DNA of 64,000 nucleotides from contig NZ_BAAACP010000011.1 in assembly GCF_039521565.1 (NCBI RefSeq), positions 1 through 64,000 on the forward strand, in the 5' to 3' direction. This stretch comes from Paraclostridium tenue (GTDB taxonomy: Bacteria; Bacillota; Clostridia; Peptostreptococcales; Peptostreptococcaceae). Numbering within the stretch: the first letter of the stretch is position 1; each line of letters starts with the position of its first letter. The notes below the pieces were generated by a model. It did not search any database and had not been told where the DNA came from. It saw only the letters and a list, made by a program, of their open reading frames with translations. Shown here in pieces: positions 36,672 to 44,712 of this stretch. Made by a program: the position numbers and the translations under genes.

Positions 36672-38124
36672 AAGATTTAATCAATGGGGAAGTACTATTT
36701 ATTATATAGGAATTTTTACATCAATATCTGGGTTTATATTATTATTACCACTAATAAGTATTATATTCTATATAGATGAATTAATTTATGCGCCTAGTTT
36801 TTTAATTCCAGCGTTTATTTCTATAGTTTTAGGATTAATTTTAGCAAAAAAATTTAAAGGATATAAAGAGAGAACTTTATCGGTTGGAGAAGATGCAGTA
36901 ATTGTAGTAAGTGGATGGATATTAGCAACAGTATTTTCTGCAATACCATTTATTATCGGACAAAATTTAAATTTTACACAAGCATATTTTGAAGCTGTAA
37001 GTGGGTGGACAACAACTGGTCTATCAGTTATAGATGTAGAATCAGCTCCCCATATATTTTTAATTCATAGAAGTATAATGCAATTTTTTGGAGGAGTAGG
37101 AATTGTTTTAGTAATGCTATCAGCATTATCATCTACATTTGGAATGAAACTTTATAACTCAGAAGGACATACAGATAAACTTCTTCCAAATTTAATTAAA
37201 TCTTCTAGAGTTATAATTTCTATATATTTAGGTTATGTGGTTTCTGGAACAATATTATATGTCATATTTGGTATGCCTATATTTGATGCAATAAATCATT
37301 CTATTGCAGCTTTATCCACTGGTGGATTTTCTGTAAGAGCTAATAGTATTGGATACTATGATAATGTTTTTATAGAATTGATAACTATTATATTAATGAT
37401 ATTAGGTACGACAAGTTTTGCAACTCATTTATTACTTGTTAAAGGTAAGTTTAAGGAAATTTTAAAATTAGGCGAAATAAGATTTATGTTTTTAGTTTTA
37501 GGAATCTTTATACCACTGATTACTTTTATTTCTTTAAAAGATTTGTATACAAGTTTGTATAAAGGGATTAGGGTTGGATTATTTGAGATTATATCGGCTT
37601 TATCAACTACAGGTTTTTCAACTGTAACATATAATAACTGGCCATCTTTTGCAATACTTATAATGATAGTGGCAATGCTTATAGGTGGGGGAGCAGGGTC
37701 TACATCTGGAGGGATAAAGCTTTATAGAGTTTATTTAATTATTAAAAAGTTAATATGGAATATAAAAGATAAGTTTTTGCCGAAACATCAAGTATATAGA
37801 AATTATGTATATAAGGCAGATGGTAAAATATTTATAAATAAATCAGATATTTTAGAAGTATATAACTATGCGTTTATATATTTAATGGTATTTATTTTAG
37901 GGGTATCGATTATGTTAGTATGTAATTACCCACTACAAGATGCAATGTTTGAATTTGCATCAGCTTTAGGAACAGTTGGATTATCAGTAGGGATAACATC
38001 ATTAAATGCACCACCAATTATTTTATGGACAGAAATTATAGGAATGCTATTAGGTAGACTTGAGATTTGGGTTATATTAATAGCTATAGTTAAAGTTGTT
38101 AAAAATAATAGGAAGAATAAATAA
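36661..38124 (+). CDS. trkH: TrkH/KtrB-type potassium transporter
   Basis: A 487-residue channel-like transporter in the cytoplasmic membrane. The four selectivity-filter P-loops are visible in order: TTGLSVID, STGGFSV, TTGFSTVTY and GTVGLSVG, each with the conserved filter glycine, plus GGGAGSTSGGIKLYR before the fourth repeat. ATG 36661 lies within the end of the preceding trkA gene; an upstream in-frame GTG at 36649 would add four residues. It ends the potassium operon ahead of a bidirectional terminator. Confidence 0.92.
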   Translation: MECKRFNQWGSTIYYIGIFTSISGFILLLPLISIIFYIDELIYAPSFLIPAFISIVLGLILAKKFKGYKERTLSVGEDAVIVVSGWILATVFSAIPFIIGQNLNFTQAYFEAVSGWTTTGLSVIDVESAPHIFLIHRSIMQFFGGVGIVLVMLSALSSTFGMKLYNSEGHTDKLLPNLIKSSRVIISIYLGYVVSGTILYVIFGMPIFDAINHSIAALSTGGFSVRANSIGYYDNVFIELITIILMILGTTSFATHLLLVKGKFKEILKLGEIRFMFLVLGIFIPLITFISLKDLYTSLYKGIRVGLFEIISALSTTGFSTVTYNNWPSFAILIMIVAMLIGGGAGSTSGGIKLYRVYLIIKKLIWNIKDKFLPKHQVYRNYVYKADGKIFINKSDILEVYNYAFIYLMVFILGVSIMLVCNYPLQDAMFEFASALGTVGLSVGITSLNAPPIILWTEIIGMLLGRLEIWVILIAIVKVVKNNRKNK

Positions 38125-38152
38125 TAATTGAAACATTAAAAGTATATTTAAT

Positions 38153-38192
38153 AAAAAAGCTGATATAACAAAAAGGTTATATCAGCTTTTTT
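38153..38192. terminator. Bidirectional terminator between trkH and yvrJ
   Basis: An exact 17-bp inverted repeat (38153-38169 with 38176-38192) ends in T residues on both strands; it overlaps the stop codon of the leftward small gene. Confidence 0.85.
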
Positions 38193-38340
38193 ATTTTTTC
38201 ATTGATATTATATTTTTACTAAGTTCATTTATACTCTCTGTTAGACTTTGAAGTTTTCCTTCTATTCTTATCAGTAGGTACATACTGATTGCTATTGGAA
38301 ATCCAACATTGGCTATTAGAGATTGAATTTCTGAGTTCAT
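38191..38340 (-). CDS. YvrJ family small membrane protein
   Basis: ATG 38340 preceded by AGGAGGAAA opens a 49-codon frame. The protein begins MNSEIQSLIANVGFPIA and continues with one TM helix and a charged helical tail, the pattern of the YvrJ family. Such genes usually accompany DUF1659, DUF2922 and amidase genes in clostridial phage-like lysis cassettes. Here the amidase lies upstream on the same strand and the structured element copy A sits between them; DUF1659 and DUF2922 are 24 kb away. Confidence 0.75.
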   Translation of the reverse strand: MNSEIQSLIANVGFPIAISMYLLIRIEGKLQSLTESINELSKNIISMKK

Positions 38341-38375
38341 TTAAATTTCCTCCTTTAAGCTAGGTGGCTTCGGAG

Positions 38376-38465
38376 AAGTTTTGGTTATACAGCATCTTCC
38401 TTCACTGTAAAGCCTAAAAGTCAAGGTTTTAACGTTTCGTCAGATTGCTATATAACCTTCAACTT
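38376..38465 (+). ncRNA. Structured repeat element, copy A
   Basis: The 90-nt element lies between the amidase and yvrJ genes, antisense to both. The outer arms 38376-38394 and 38446-38465 pair with a few G-U or mismatch positions; the inner hairpin AAAGCCT (38409-38415) with AGGTTTT (38424-38430) has a G-U pair where copies B and C have G-C. The core (CACTGTAAAGCCTAAA, AACGTTTCGTCAGAT) is shared with copies B (44713-44798) and C (63192-63273). No known RNA family is recognised; it could be a small RNA, a cis-acting signal or a non-autonomous mobile element. Confidence 0.5.
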
Positions 38466-38492
38466 TACCCTTCGCCTTTGTATTTGAAAAGT

Positions 38493-39152
38493 TTAATTTG
38501 TTATGTAAGTGTCTTTGAAGCCTTTTGATAGGGCTTCGTTTTTTAGTTTTAGGGCATTGTTTTTATCATTAAATGCACCTATGGTTACTTTGTAAAGTGG
38601 AGCTTTGGGTGGTGTTTCTTTTTTGATAAAGTTAAGTAGGGTAGAAGCTATGGTTTTAGCTACTTTTTGTAGGTAGTCTTCTTTTTTACATAGATTTTCT
38701 ATTTCTGGGTTAGATATAAAGTCTATTTCTATTATTATTGATGGCATTTTTGTGTTTTTTAGGACTGAGAACTTTTTTGATTCTTTTACTCCACGATTTG
38801 GTGTGTTTAAGTTTTTTGATAGATTTGAAGTTAGATTTTTACCTAGTGTGGAGATTTTGCTGTTTAGGTTATAAACCCAAGTTTCTGTGCCTTTTGCTGA
38901 TGTGTTAGTGGATGAATTCATGTGAAGGCTTATAAAGTAGTCGCAGTTTTCTTTGTTGGCTTTATTAAATCTTTGTGAAAGCGTGTAATAGGTGTTGTTT
39001 TCACGAGTTGTTATTACTTTTTCGTTTGATTTCTCAAGGATTTCTTTTAATATTAGTCCTATTTTTAAGACTATATCACTTTCTTTAGTGTTATTTTTGC
39101 CAAGAGCTCCAGAGTCTTTGCCACCATGACCAAAGTCTAAGTAGAATTTCAT
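38493..39152 (-). CDS. N-acetylmuramoyl-L-alanine amidase with SPOR-like C-terminus
   Basis: A 219-residue Amidase_3 zinc enzyme that cleaves the lactyl-peptide bond of peptidoglycan. Zinc ligands H9 (GHGGKDSG), E24 and H77 (SLHMNSS) and catalytic E142 (IIIEIDF) are all present. The last 35 residues (YKVTIGAFNDKNNALKL) are a SPOR-like cell-wall-binding half repeat. There is no signal peptide, as in phage endolysins. AAAGGAGGT precedes ATG 39152. A tail fragment of a second copy survives at 42985-43090. Coding-strand composition is A/C-rich, unlike its neighbours. Confidence 0.9.
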   Translation of the reverse strand: MKFYLDFGHGGKDSGALGKNNTKESDIVLKIGLILKEILEKSNEKVITTRENNTYYTLSQRFNKANKENCDYFISLHMNSSTNTSAKGTETWVYNLNSKISTLGKNLTSNLSKNLNTPNRGVKESKKFSVLKNTKMPSIIIEIDFISNPEIENLCKKEDYLQKVAKTIASTLLNFIKKETPPKAPLYKVTIGAFNDKNNALKLKNEALSKGFKDTYITN

Positions 39153-39282
39153 AGGTTACCTCCTTTATTTTGTTTACTATATGGTATCAGAGGTTTCTTA
39201 TTTAATATATCAAAGTACTTTAAGAATGATTTAAAAAGTTATACAATCATTTCCTAAATCTTAAGACTTGTTGTTTTAATAT

Positions 39283-39326
39283 AAAAAACTGTACAAAAAT
39301 GGTGTTTTTTATTTCTTGTACAGTTT
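39283..39326 (-). terminator. Terminator of the leftward membrane-protein gene
   Basis: AAACTGTACAA and TTGTACAGTTT form an 11-bp stem; on the reverse strand it is followed by TTTTTAT. Confidence 0.75.
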
Positions 39327-39340
39327 AGATAGTAAATATA

Positions 39341-39916
39341 TTATTTTAGAAAATTAACTAAAAAATCAGTTTTAATCCAATACAAAATTCCAGTGAAAAT
39401 TAAATAAAACATACCTTCTATGGGAAAATATCTTAGTTTTATTTCTTTAATTCCAGATTTAATTTTCTTTACTAAATCATTGTAAAAATCAATATCCTTT
39501 ATATCTTTAAAATCTAAACTTATACTCATTAAACTATCAATAAATATAGTTTTATAAAACTCTGGTAAATATATTTCATCTTCTCTTATTTCATATTTTA
39601 TATTTTTTATCTTTAAATATTCCTCAATAATATTTATTACATCCGTTTTTTTAACATTATGTATTGAGTATATGTGTTTATTTTTTCTATATCCCCAAAT
39701 AAATATTAATAAAAATACTATACTAAATATTATTATGCTACTAATACCTGTGTATCCTAGTTTATATCCTTCTATTAAATCTGAAAATGGACTATATGTT
39801 ATAAATATAAACATTATTACTTGAGCATATCTAGGGTTAAACATTATTTTTACTCCACTTAATAAAATTACACTACATATAAGTAATGTTATTATCATTA
39901 AATTAAATTGTAACAT
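39341..39916 (-). CDS. Membrane protein of unknown function
   Basis: A 191-residue protein with three N-terminal TM segments (about 3-22, 28-44, 54-73), a cytoplasmic charged middle domain (80-160) and a last TM near 168-186. AGGAGG precedes ATG 39916. No family is recognised. Its last few codons and terminator arm are duplicated at 43098-43137 next to an amidase tail fragment, so the locus was once duplicated as a block with the amidase. Confidence 0.6.
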   Translation of the reverse strand: MLQFNLMIITLLICSVILLSGVKIMFNPRYAQVIMFIFITYSPFSDLIEGYKLGYTGISSIIIFSIVFLLIFIWGYRKNKHIYSIHNVKKTDVINIIEEYLKIKNIKYEIREDEIYLPEFYKTIFIDSLMSISLDFKDIKDIDFYNDLVKKIKSGIKEIKLRYFPIEGMFYLIFTGILYWIKTDFLVNFLK

Positions 39917-40164
39917 TTTTTCCTCCTTTATAATATTCTGTCTTTTATATAACTAGTCCCTAAAGTAAAATTTAAAATGATATTGTTGTTTTTAGAATAA
40001 CATAAAAATTCTGTAAATTAAAGGCTTTTTATGTAAATGTTTTCCTTATATAATTTAATTAACAATTTGAAAAATCCAAACTTTAAGAAATTAAAGGACA
40101 GAAAACTATAGGGGGTAAGTAGGAGACTATAATTACTAGTAAGTTACCAAAGGGGGACTATTTT

Positions 40165-40278
40165 ATGGATTTAAAGAAAAAAGCAAGTAGAAGTATAGCT
40201 ATAGCATTAGTTGGAGTATCTGTTATAACGCCTACTATAAATACAGTGAATACTGTGAATAATATGGAAATATTATAA
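40165..40278 (+). CDS. 37-residue signal-peptide-like microprotein
   Basis: ATG 40165 after AAAGGGGGAC opens a 37-codon frame. The product has a basic N-terminus (MDLKKKASR), a hydrophobic core (SIAIALVGVSVITPTI) and only about ten residues beyond it (ending NNMEIL). It looks like an exported peptide or like the surviving signal peptide of a deleted secreted protein. A 105-residue membrane protein follows 19 bases later. Function unknown; a bacteriocin or signalling peptide with a membrane immunity partner is one guess. Confidence 0.5.
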   Translation: MDLKKKASRSIAIALVGVSVITPTINTVNTVNNMEIL

Positions 40279-40297
40279 GTAGGAAGTAGATGAGAAT

Positions 40298-40615
40298 ATG
40301 TTCACATATAAAACTTATGGAATATTTCTTATTACATTTGGTATTTTTCATATAATTAAATATTTATTATTAAACGATATGAAACCAAATTACATTTCTA
40401 GAATGTTTAATATAACTTCAATGGAAGACTATATAAAAACCCAAAACAACATAGTTTGTATGATTAGTATATTGTTAATATTTTCAGGAGTATTTTTTAT
40501 TATAAAAGATAAGTTAACACCATTAGAAACTTTAATTCCATATATTGTTTTTATAATTCCATATATATACATATGGATAAAGAAGTACTATATAAAAATA
40601 AAAAATAAGGCTTAA
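40298..40615 (+). CDS. Small membrane protein (105 aa)
   Basis: A 105-residue protein with TM segments near 5-23, 51-67 and 75-94 and a basic C-terminus (KKYYIKIKNKA). It lies 19 bases behind the 37-residue peptide gene and is probably cotranscribed with it. The family is not recognised; size and topology resemble the DUF3784/immunity-type small membrane proteins, which is not proof of relationship. A terminator follows at 40601-40632. Confidence 0.55.
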   Translation: MFTYKTYGIFLITFGIFHIIKYLLLNDMKPNYISRMFNITSMEDYIKTQNNIVCMISILLIFSGVFFIIKDKLTPLETLIPYIVFIIPYIYIWIKKYYIKIKNKA

Positions 40616-40632
40616 CTTAAGCCTTATTTTTT
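40601..40632 (+). terminator. Terminator overlapping the end of the small membrane-protein gene
   Basis: AAAAATAAGGCTTA and its complement TAAGCCTTATTTTT form a near-perfect palindrome with a T-rich end. Confidence 0.8.
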
Positions 40633-40657
40633 ATTTTTGCCAAATTAATCATAGTAT

Positions 40658-40880
40658 TTAACATTTTATATTTCACTCCAAAATAAACACATCTTAATCC
40701 ATTTTTTACTTTTTTGTATTTAATTAACTGGTCTTAAAAATCATATGACAAGTGGTTAGATATGCAGATAAACATTATTACTTAACTAATTGTATTGCTA
40801 ATAAAAATGTTTATATAGATTATAAACTAACTTAAATGGAGTGAATTTAGAATAGTATGTTATATGTTATTGCATATAGC
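40658..40880 (+). pseudogene. Internally deleted copy of the 43392-43688 membrane-protein locus
   Basis: From about 40670 to 40852 the sequence parallels 43200-43393, the leader of the gene at 43392. Directly after GAATTTAGAA it jumps to ATGTTATATGTTATTGC, which matches the end of that gene (about 43652-43668). The whole coding body is missing. Within the leader both copies also preserve the tail of an older frame (about 40752-40835) reading VVRYAD, YY, TN, KNV and IDYKLT before a stop, so a third decayed gene lies beneath. Confidence 0.6.
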
Positions 40881-40887
40881 TAGTAAA

Positions 40888-40927
40888 AATGACCTTAAAA
40901 TTCATTTAGATAAATTTTAAGGTCATT
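40888..40927 (-). terminator. Terminator of the HD-domain gene
   Basis: AATGACCTTAAAATT (40888-40902) and its complement (40913-40927) form a perfect 15-bp stem; on the reverse strand TTTTTAC follows. Confidence 0.75.
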
Positions 40928-40975
40928 AACTTTATTCTAAATATGTAAGTTTCTAAATTGAAATACTAAGACTAG

Positions 40976-41584
40976 TTATTTCAATTTGTAATTAAGATAT
41001 TCATAAGCATCTTTTAACCATGGATGAATTACCTTAATTTCATTTTGTAATAAATAATCAATATAGTAAAGAGCTGAATGCTCTAAAGATTTATCCAAAT
41101 TATATAATAACCCTTCTAAATAGGGTGGATTTCCACTTTGGTCCCATTTTACCTTATCTGAGACAAATAATAATAAATCTAGCTTAGAAGGCTCTTTTTT
41201 TAATGTAGTATGACATTCAATCGCTGATAAAATTGAAGTATCATTAATTTTAAAAATCTCTTGTGCAATTACTTTTGAGATTTTTTGATGTATGATTAAA
41301 GGTAGTTTTCTTTCCTCATCACAAATTTCAATTCCTAAAATATTTGCAACTTCTATTCTTTTATTATTTGGAATTACTGCACTTATATCATGGAGAAGCC
41401 CAGATATTTCTGCTAACTCTGGGTTAATAGAATATCTACATGAAATATCTTTTGCATAATTTGCAACTTCAATAGAATGAGATATAGTATCTAGGCAGTT
41501 ATTTAACTTTAAAAACTCTGTCATACTTTTTTTTATATCATTTGTGATTTTAGGCACCTTTAAATTTATTGAATTTATGCTCAT
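40976..41584 (-). CDS. HD-domain phosphohydrolase (YqeK-like)
   Basis: A 202-residue HD-superfamily protein: H36, then H65-D66 in SGLLHDISAV, and ECHTTLKKEP and LFVSDKVKWDQSG further on, the pattern of YqeK, a symmetrical Ap4A hydrolase of Firmicutes. A stand-alone copy away from nadD differs from the usual YqeK locus, so the substrate may differ. AGGGGGAAA precedes ATG 41584. It is monocistronic. Confidence 0.72.
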   Translation of the reverse strand: MSINSINLKVPKITNDIKKSMTEFLKLNNCLDTISHSIEVANYAKDISCRYSINPELAEISGLLHDISAVIPNNKRIEVANILGIEICDEERKLPLIIHQKISKVIAQEIFKINDTSILSAIECHTTLKKEPSKLDLLLFVSDKVKWDQSGNPPYLEGLLYNLDKSLEHSALYYIDYLLQNEIKVIHPWLKDAYEYLNYKLK

Positions 41585-41762
41585 ATATAAATTTCCCCCT
41601 AATAAACTTAAATTTACAATTTATAACTAATTATTAATTTAATTATATAATAACTTAATTTATTTAATATTTTTGTGTATATTTATATTTTTTATTAGAC
41701 TTACAATTTTATTAAGATTATAATAAATTGGATGGCAATATTTTATAATGGGGGAGGTTAGA

Positions 41763-42284
41763 ATGGAACAAGTAAAAAATAATAAACAAAAGAAACTTAC
41801 TATTGGATTATTTATTGTGTACTTTCTAGTATTAACATGGATTATATTATTTAAAATGAATTTTTCATTTGAAGATTTAGTAAGTCCAAGAAGTATTAAT
41901 TTGATACCGTTTGGTGATTCTACGATTGTCAATGATAGAATTGATATTAAAGAAATAATTTATAATATGATTGTATTTATTCCTTTTGGAATTTATGTAT
42001 GTATGATAACTGATAAGTGGAGTGTTTTGAAAAAAATTCTATCTATAGCGGGGGTTAGTTTGTCATATGAAGTATTACAATTTATATTTGCAATAGGAGC
42101 ATTTGATATAACAGATTTAATAGGCAATACATTTGGAGGCGTCGTTGGTATTGCAATTTATTATTTTATTAGCAAATTATTTAAATCAAATCAAAAAATG
42201 AATAAAGTACTTAATATAATTGCATTAATTTTAACTATATTAATCGTTTTGTTTTTAACAATTCTAATTGTAGTAAACTTATAA
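41763..42284 (+). CDS. VanZ family membrane protein
   Basis: A 173-residue protein with the VanZ-like pattern: TM at 13-31, SINLIPFGDS loop, TM with MIVFIPFGIYVCM, then YEVLQFIFAIGAFDITDLIGNTFGGVVG (conserved E-Q and D-x-x-x-N) and a last TM near 150-170. VanZ homologues can alter teicoplanin or lipoglycopeptide susceptibility. ATG 41763 is chosen because GGGGGAGG (41749-41756) sits seven bases before it; ATG 41748 overlaps that site. Confidence 0.8.
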   Translation: MEQVKNNKQKKLTIGLFIVYFLVLTWIILFKMNFSFEDLVSPRSINLIPFGDSTIVNDRIDIKEIIYNMIVFIPFGIYVCMITDKWSVLKKILSIAGVSLSYEVLQFIFAIGAFDITDLIGNTFGGVVGIAIYYFISKLFKSNQKMNKVLNIIALILTILIVLFLTILIVVNL

Positions 42285-42432
42285 TTTTAATTAGAGTAAA
42301 TGACTAATCCCTAAAATATATTTATACTCTAAAGGTTTTAACTTTATTTTAAAATATCTGTTAAAAAAGCTCTTAGAATTCATTTGTTTGGATTTTAAGG
42401 GCATTAATTATATGGGAGAGAGGGGAATTTAA

Positions 42433-42945
42433 ATGATAATAAATTTAGATAATAAATATATTATTAAACAAATATCTTTAGAACAAAGTGCCCAAATAGA
42501 AAAGTTATATAATTTATGTTCAGATTATCATATAATTTGTAGCGGTAGAGAAGCTAATGAACAAGATATAAAAGATCTATTTACTTATACAGATAAGAAA
42601 ACAATTGAAGATTCTTTAACTTTAGGAATTTATGAATCAAGTGAACTTATCGGATTAATTGATATATTTAAAAACTATCCTAAGATTAATACATGGTCAA
42701 TTGGTTTATTATTACTAGCACCGAATAAAAGGGGAAACAAGTTAGGTAGTCTAGTTCATAATGAGTTAAAAAAATATGCTTTAAGTATAGGGGTAGATTA
42801 TTTTAGTATTGGTGTTCTTGAAGAAAATATTTTAGCTCATAAATTCTGGAAATCACTAGGATATAACAAAGTGAAAGAGTCAAATATTAAATTTGGAGAA
42901 AAAGAGCATATAGTATATGTTTATGAACTAAAATTAAGTGACTAG
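42433..42945 (+). CDS. GNAT family N-acetyltransferase
   Basis: A 170-residue GNAT with the acetyl-CoA loop PNKRGNKLGSLVHNEL (about 97-112) and the late ILAHKFWKSLGYNKV block. The acceptor is unknown. AGAGGGGA precedes ATG 42433. Its leader (42341-42421) and a short internal piece (42546-42568) recur at 44609-44707 as a deleted copy, so this gene was duplicated within the island. Confidence 0.8.
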   Translation: MIINLDNKYIIKQISLEQSAQIEKLYNLCSDYHIICSGREANEQDIKDLFTYTDKKTIEDSLTLGIYESSELIGLIDIFKNYPKINTWSIGLLLLAPNKRGNKLGSLVHNELKKYALSIGVDYFSIGVLEENILAHKFWKSLGYNKVKESNIKFGEKEHIVYVYELKLSD

Positions 42946-42984
42946 ATTTATAATTGCAATCTGTAATTTTGGTAGATTGCTATA

Positions 42985-43137
42985 TAAATTTCAACTTTAG
43001 CATTTGCCGTTTTGCATTACAAGTTTAGTTTGTTATGTAAGTGCCTTTGAAGCCCTTTGATAGGGCTTCATTTTTTAGTTTTAGGTGGTATTTTTTGTAC
43101 AGTTTAGATAGTAAATATATTATTTTAGAAAATTATT
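42985..43137 (-). pseudogene. Fused relic: element right half, amidase tail and end of the 39341 gene
   Basis: Bases 42985-42997 repeat AGATTGCTATATAA from the right arm of the structured element; about 43022-43085 repeats the amidase 3' end (reverse-strand residues close to NEALSKGFK, TYITN); 43098-43137 repeats the end of the membrane gene at 39341 and part of its terminator. Everything between these pieces is missing compared with 38446-39355. The remaining part of 42946-43391 is the duplicated leader of the following gene. Confidence 0.6.
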
Positions 43138-43391
43138 AACCTTAATATTACATAATTCCTAGCTAGTTTTTAGAGTATAATATATTATTTTTATATTTCA
43201 CTCCCAAATAAACACATCTTAATCCATTTTCAACTTTTTTTGTATTCAATTTTGTATAATTACAAACTAGTCTCAAAAATCAAATGACAAGTGGTTAGAT
43301 ATGCAGATAGATACTATTATTCAACTAATGGTAGTGCTACTAAAAATGTTCATATAGATTATAAACTAACTTGAATGGAGTGAATTTAGAA

Positions 43392-43688
43392 ATGAGTAAG
43401 TATAAGGATTGGAAGATGATAGATTGGATTATAGTAGGATTTGTAGGTATATCGTTTATAGAAATACCTGAACATTTGTATACTCTTCCTACAATGGTAA
43501 CTGTTTATGATTACCCATATAATATCCCTATAATTGTAGCCGGTGTATTTTTAATATATTGCTTTTTATCAGGAGTATATTGGATAAAAAATAAAAAAAT
43601 AAATATGGTAGTTCATTATTGCTTATTAGCAACCATGTATATAACATTTGTTATGCTATATGTTATTGCCTATGAGTCGGGGATGTAA
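43392..43688 (+). CDS. Small membrane protein (98 aa)
   Basis: A protein with three hydrophobic segments (about 10-24, 40-60, 72-95), basic at the start (MSKYKDWK). ATG 43392 follows GGAGTG; an upstream TTG at 43371 would add seven residues. No family recognised. Its leader and last codons are present without the body at 40658-40880. Confidence 0.5.
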   Translation: MSKYKDWKMIDWIIVGFVGISFIEIPEHLYTLPTMVTVYDYPYNIPIIVAGVFLIYCFLSGVYWIKNKKINMVVHYCLLATMYITFVMLYVIAYESGM

Positions 43689-43801
43689 AATAAGTATTAT
43701 ACGTAAATTTGATAAATAAAATATCTAAATTTAGAAAATATACAATATGATAACATGGTTTTAAAAATTACTCATGATTGTTTTATTTAGGGGGTGATTA
43801 C

Positions 43802-44005
43802 TTGAAGAAAATAACTAAATCATTTAAACGATTATTTTTATTATCAAATATTGTAATTATAATAATTTTAATCTGTATTGTTTTTTTACTTATTAAAAAA
43901 GATTATTTTCATATGACGCTATCACTTGGAAGTTTTGTAGTAATGTTATACTCGAAATTTCAATGGCAGAAAGCATATAAAGAATTTATTGAGAAATTTA
44001 ACTAA
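43802..44005 (+). CDS. Small membrane protein (67 aa)
   Basis: TTG 43802 with GGGGGTG at 43790-43796 opens a 67-residue protein with two TM helices (about 12-32 and 39-54) and a basic N-terminus. No family is recognised; size and topology fit many uncharacterised clostridial membrane proteins of accessory regions. Confidence 0.5.
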   Translation: MKKITKSFKRLFLLSNIVIIIILICIVFLLIKKDYFHMTLSLGSFVVMLYSKFQWQKAYKEFIEKFN

Positions 44006-44103
44006 CTCATAAACCGAAAATTTAAGGATTGTTAAATTGAAATTAAAATTTATTAGATTTTTTATAGTTTATAGATTACTATTTGATATAAGGGGGGGAA
44101 TTT

Positions 44104-44607
44104 ATGAAAAAATTTATTAAAGAATCTGATTTAATTAGGTTAAGATTAACACAATATGAAGATTTAGAGTTTGTAATTGGTGCAGAAAATGAATCTGAAA
44201 ATGCTCAGTATATAGGGAATTGGTCTAAAACTCAACATTTAGAATCACTTTCGAATTCTGATATATTACATCTGATAATTGAAGATAGTAAAACAGGAAA
44301 AGATATAGGTTACATAATCATGGCTGGATTAGACAATCCTAATCATAACATTGAATTTAAAAGATTTGTCATTTGTGACAAGGGCAAAGGTTTTGGAAAA
44401 GAGACGTTAAGATTAATTAAAGAATATTCATTTAATGAATTAAGAGCACATAGATTATGGTTAGATGTAAGATATAAAAACAAAAGAGCTCAAAATGTTT
44501 ATAAATCTAAAGGTTTCAAAGAAGAAGGAATTCTTAGGGAGTGTATTCTTTATAAGGGAAATTATGAATCATTAATAGTAATGTCAATATTAGAAAATGA
44601 ACAATAA
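44104..44607 (+). CDS. RimJ/RimL-like GNAT acetyltransferase
   Basis: A 167-residue protein of the Acetyltransf_3 group: RLRLTQYEDLEFV at the start, the cofactor loop DKGKGFGKETLRLIKEY (about 98-114), and YKNKRAQNVYKSKGFKEEG near the end. Relatives modify ribosomal proteins, antibiotics or amino acids; the substrate is unknown. AAGGGGGG precedes ATG 44104. Confidence 0.8.
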   Translation: MKKFIKESDLIRLRLTQYEDLEFVIGAENESENAQYIGNWSKTQHLESLSNSDILHLIIEDSKTGKDIGYIIMAGLDNPNHNIEFKRFVICDKGKGFGKETLRLIKEYSFNELRAHRLWLDVRYKNKRAQNVYKSKGFKEEGILRECILYKGNYESLIVMSILENEQ

Positions 44608-44608
44608 A

Positions 44609-44707
44609 TTTTATTTTAAAATATCTGTTAAAAAAGCTCTTAGAATTCATTTATTTGGATTTTAATGGCATTAATTATATGGGAGAGAAGCTAATGAACA
44701 AGATATA
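44609..44707 (+). pseudogene. Internally deleted copy of the 42433 acetyltransferase locus
   Basis: 44609-44688 parallels the leader 42341-42421, then at GAGAG it jumps into AAGCTAATGAACAAGATATA, which lies inside the acetyltransferase gene at about 42548-42568, and stops. The junction is at a short GAGA repeat present at both points, suggesting microhomology-mediated deletion. Confidence 0.65.
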
Positions 44708-44712
44708 GTGGG

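Noticed and set aside
38376..38465. tRNA or T-box in the structured element.
   Set aside because: No acceptor stem with a T-loop GTTCRANNC or T-box TGG sequence is present.
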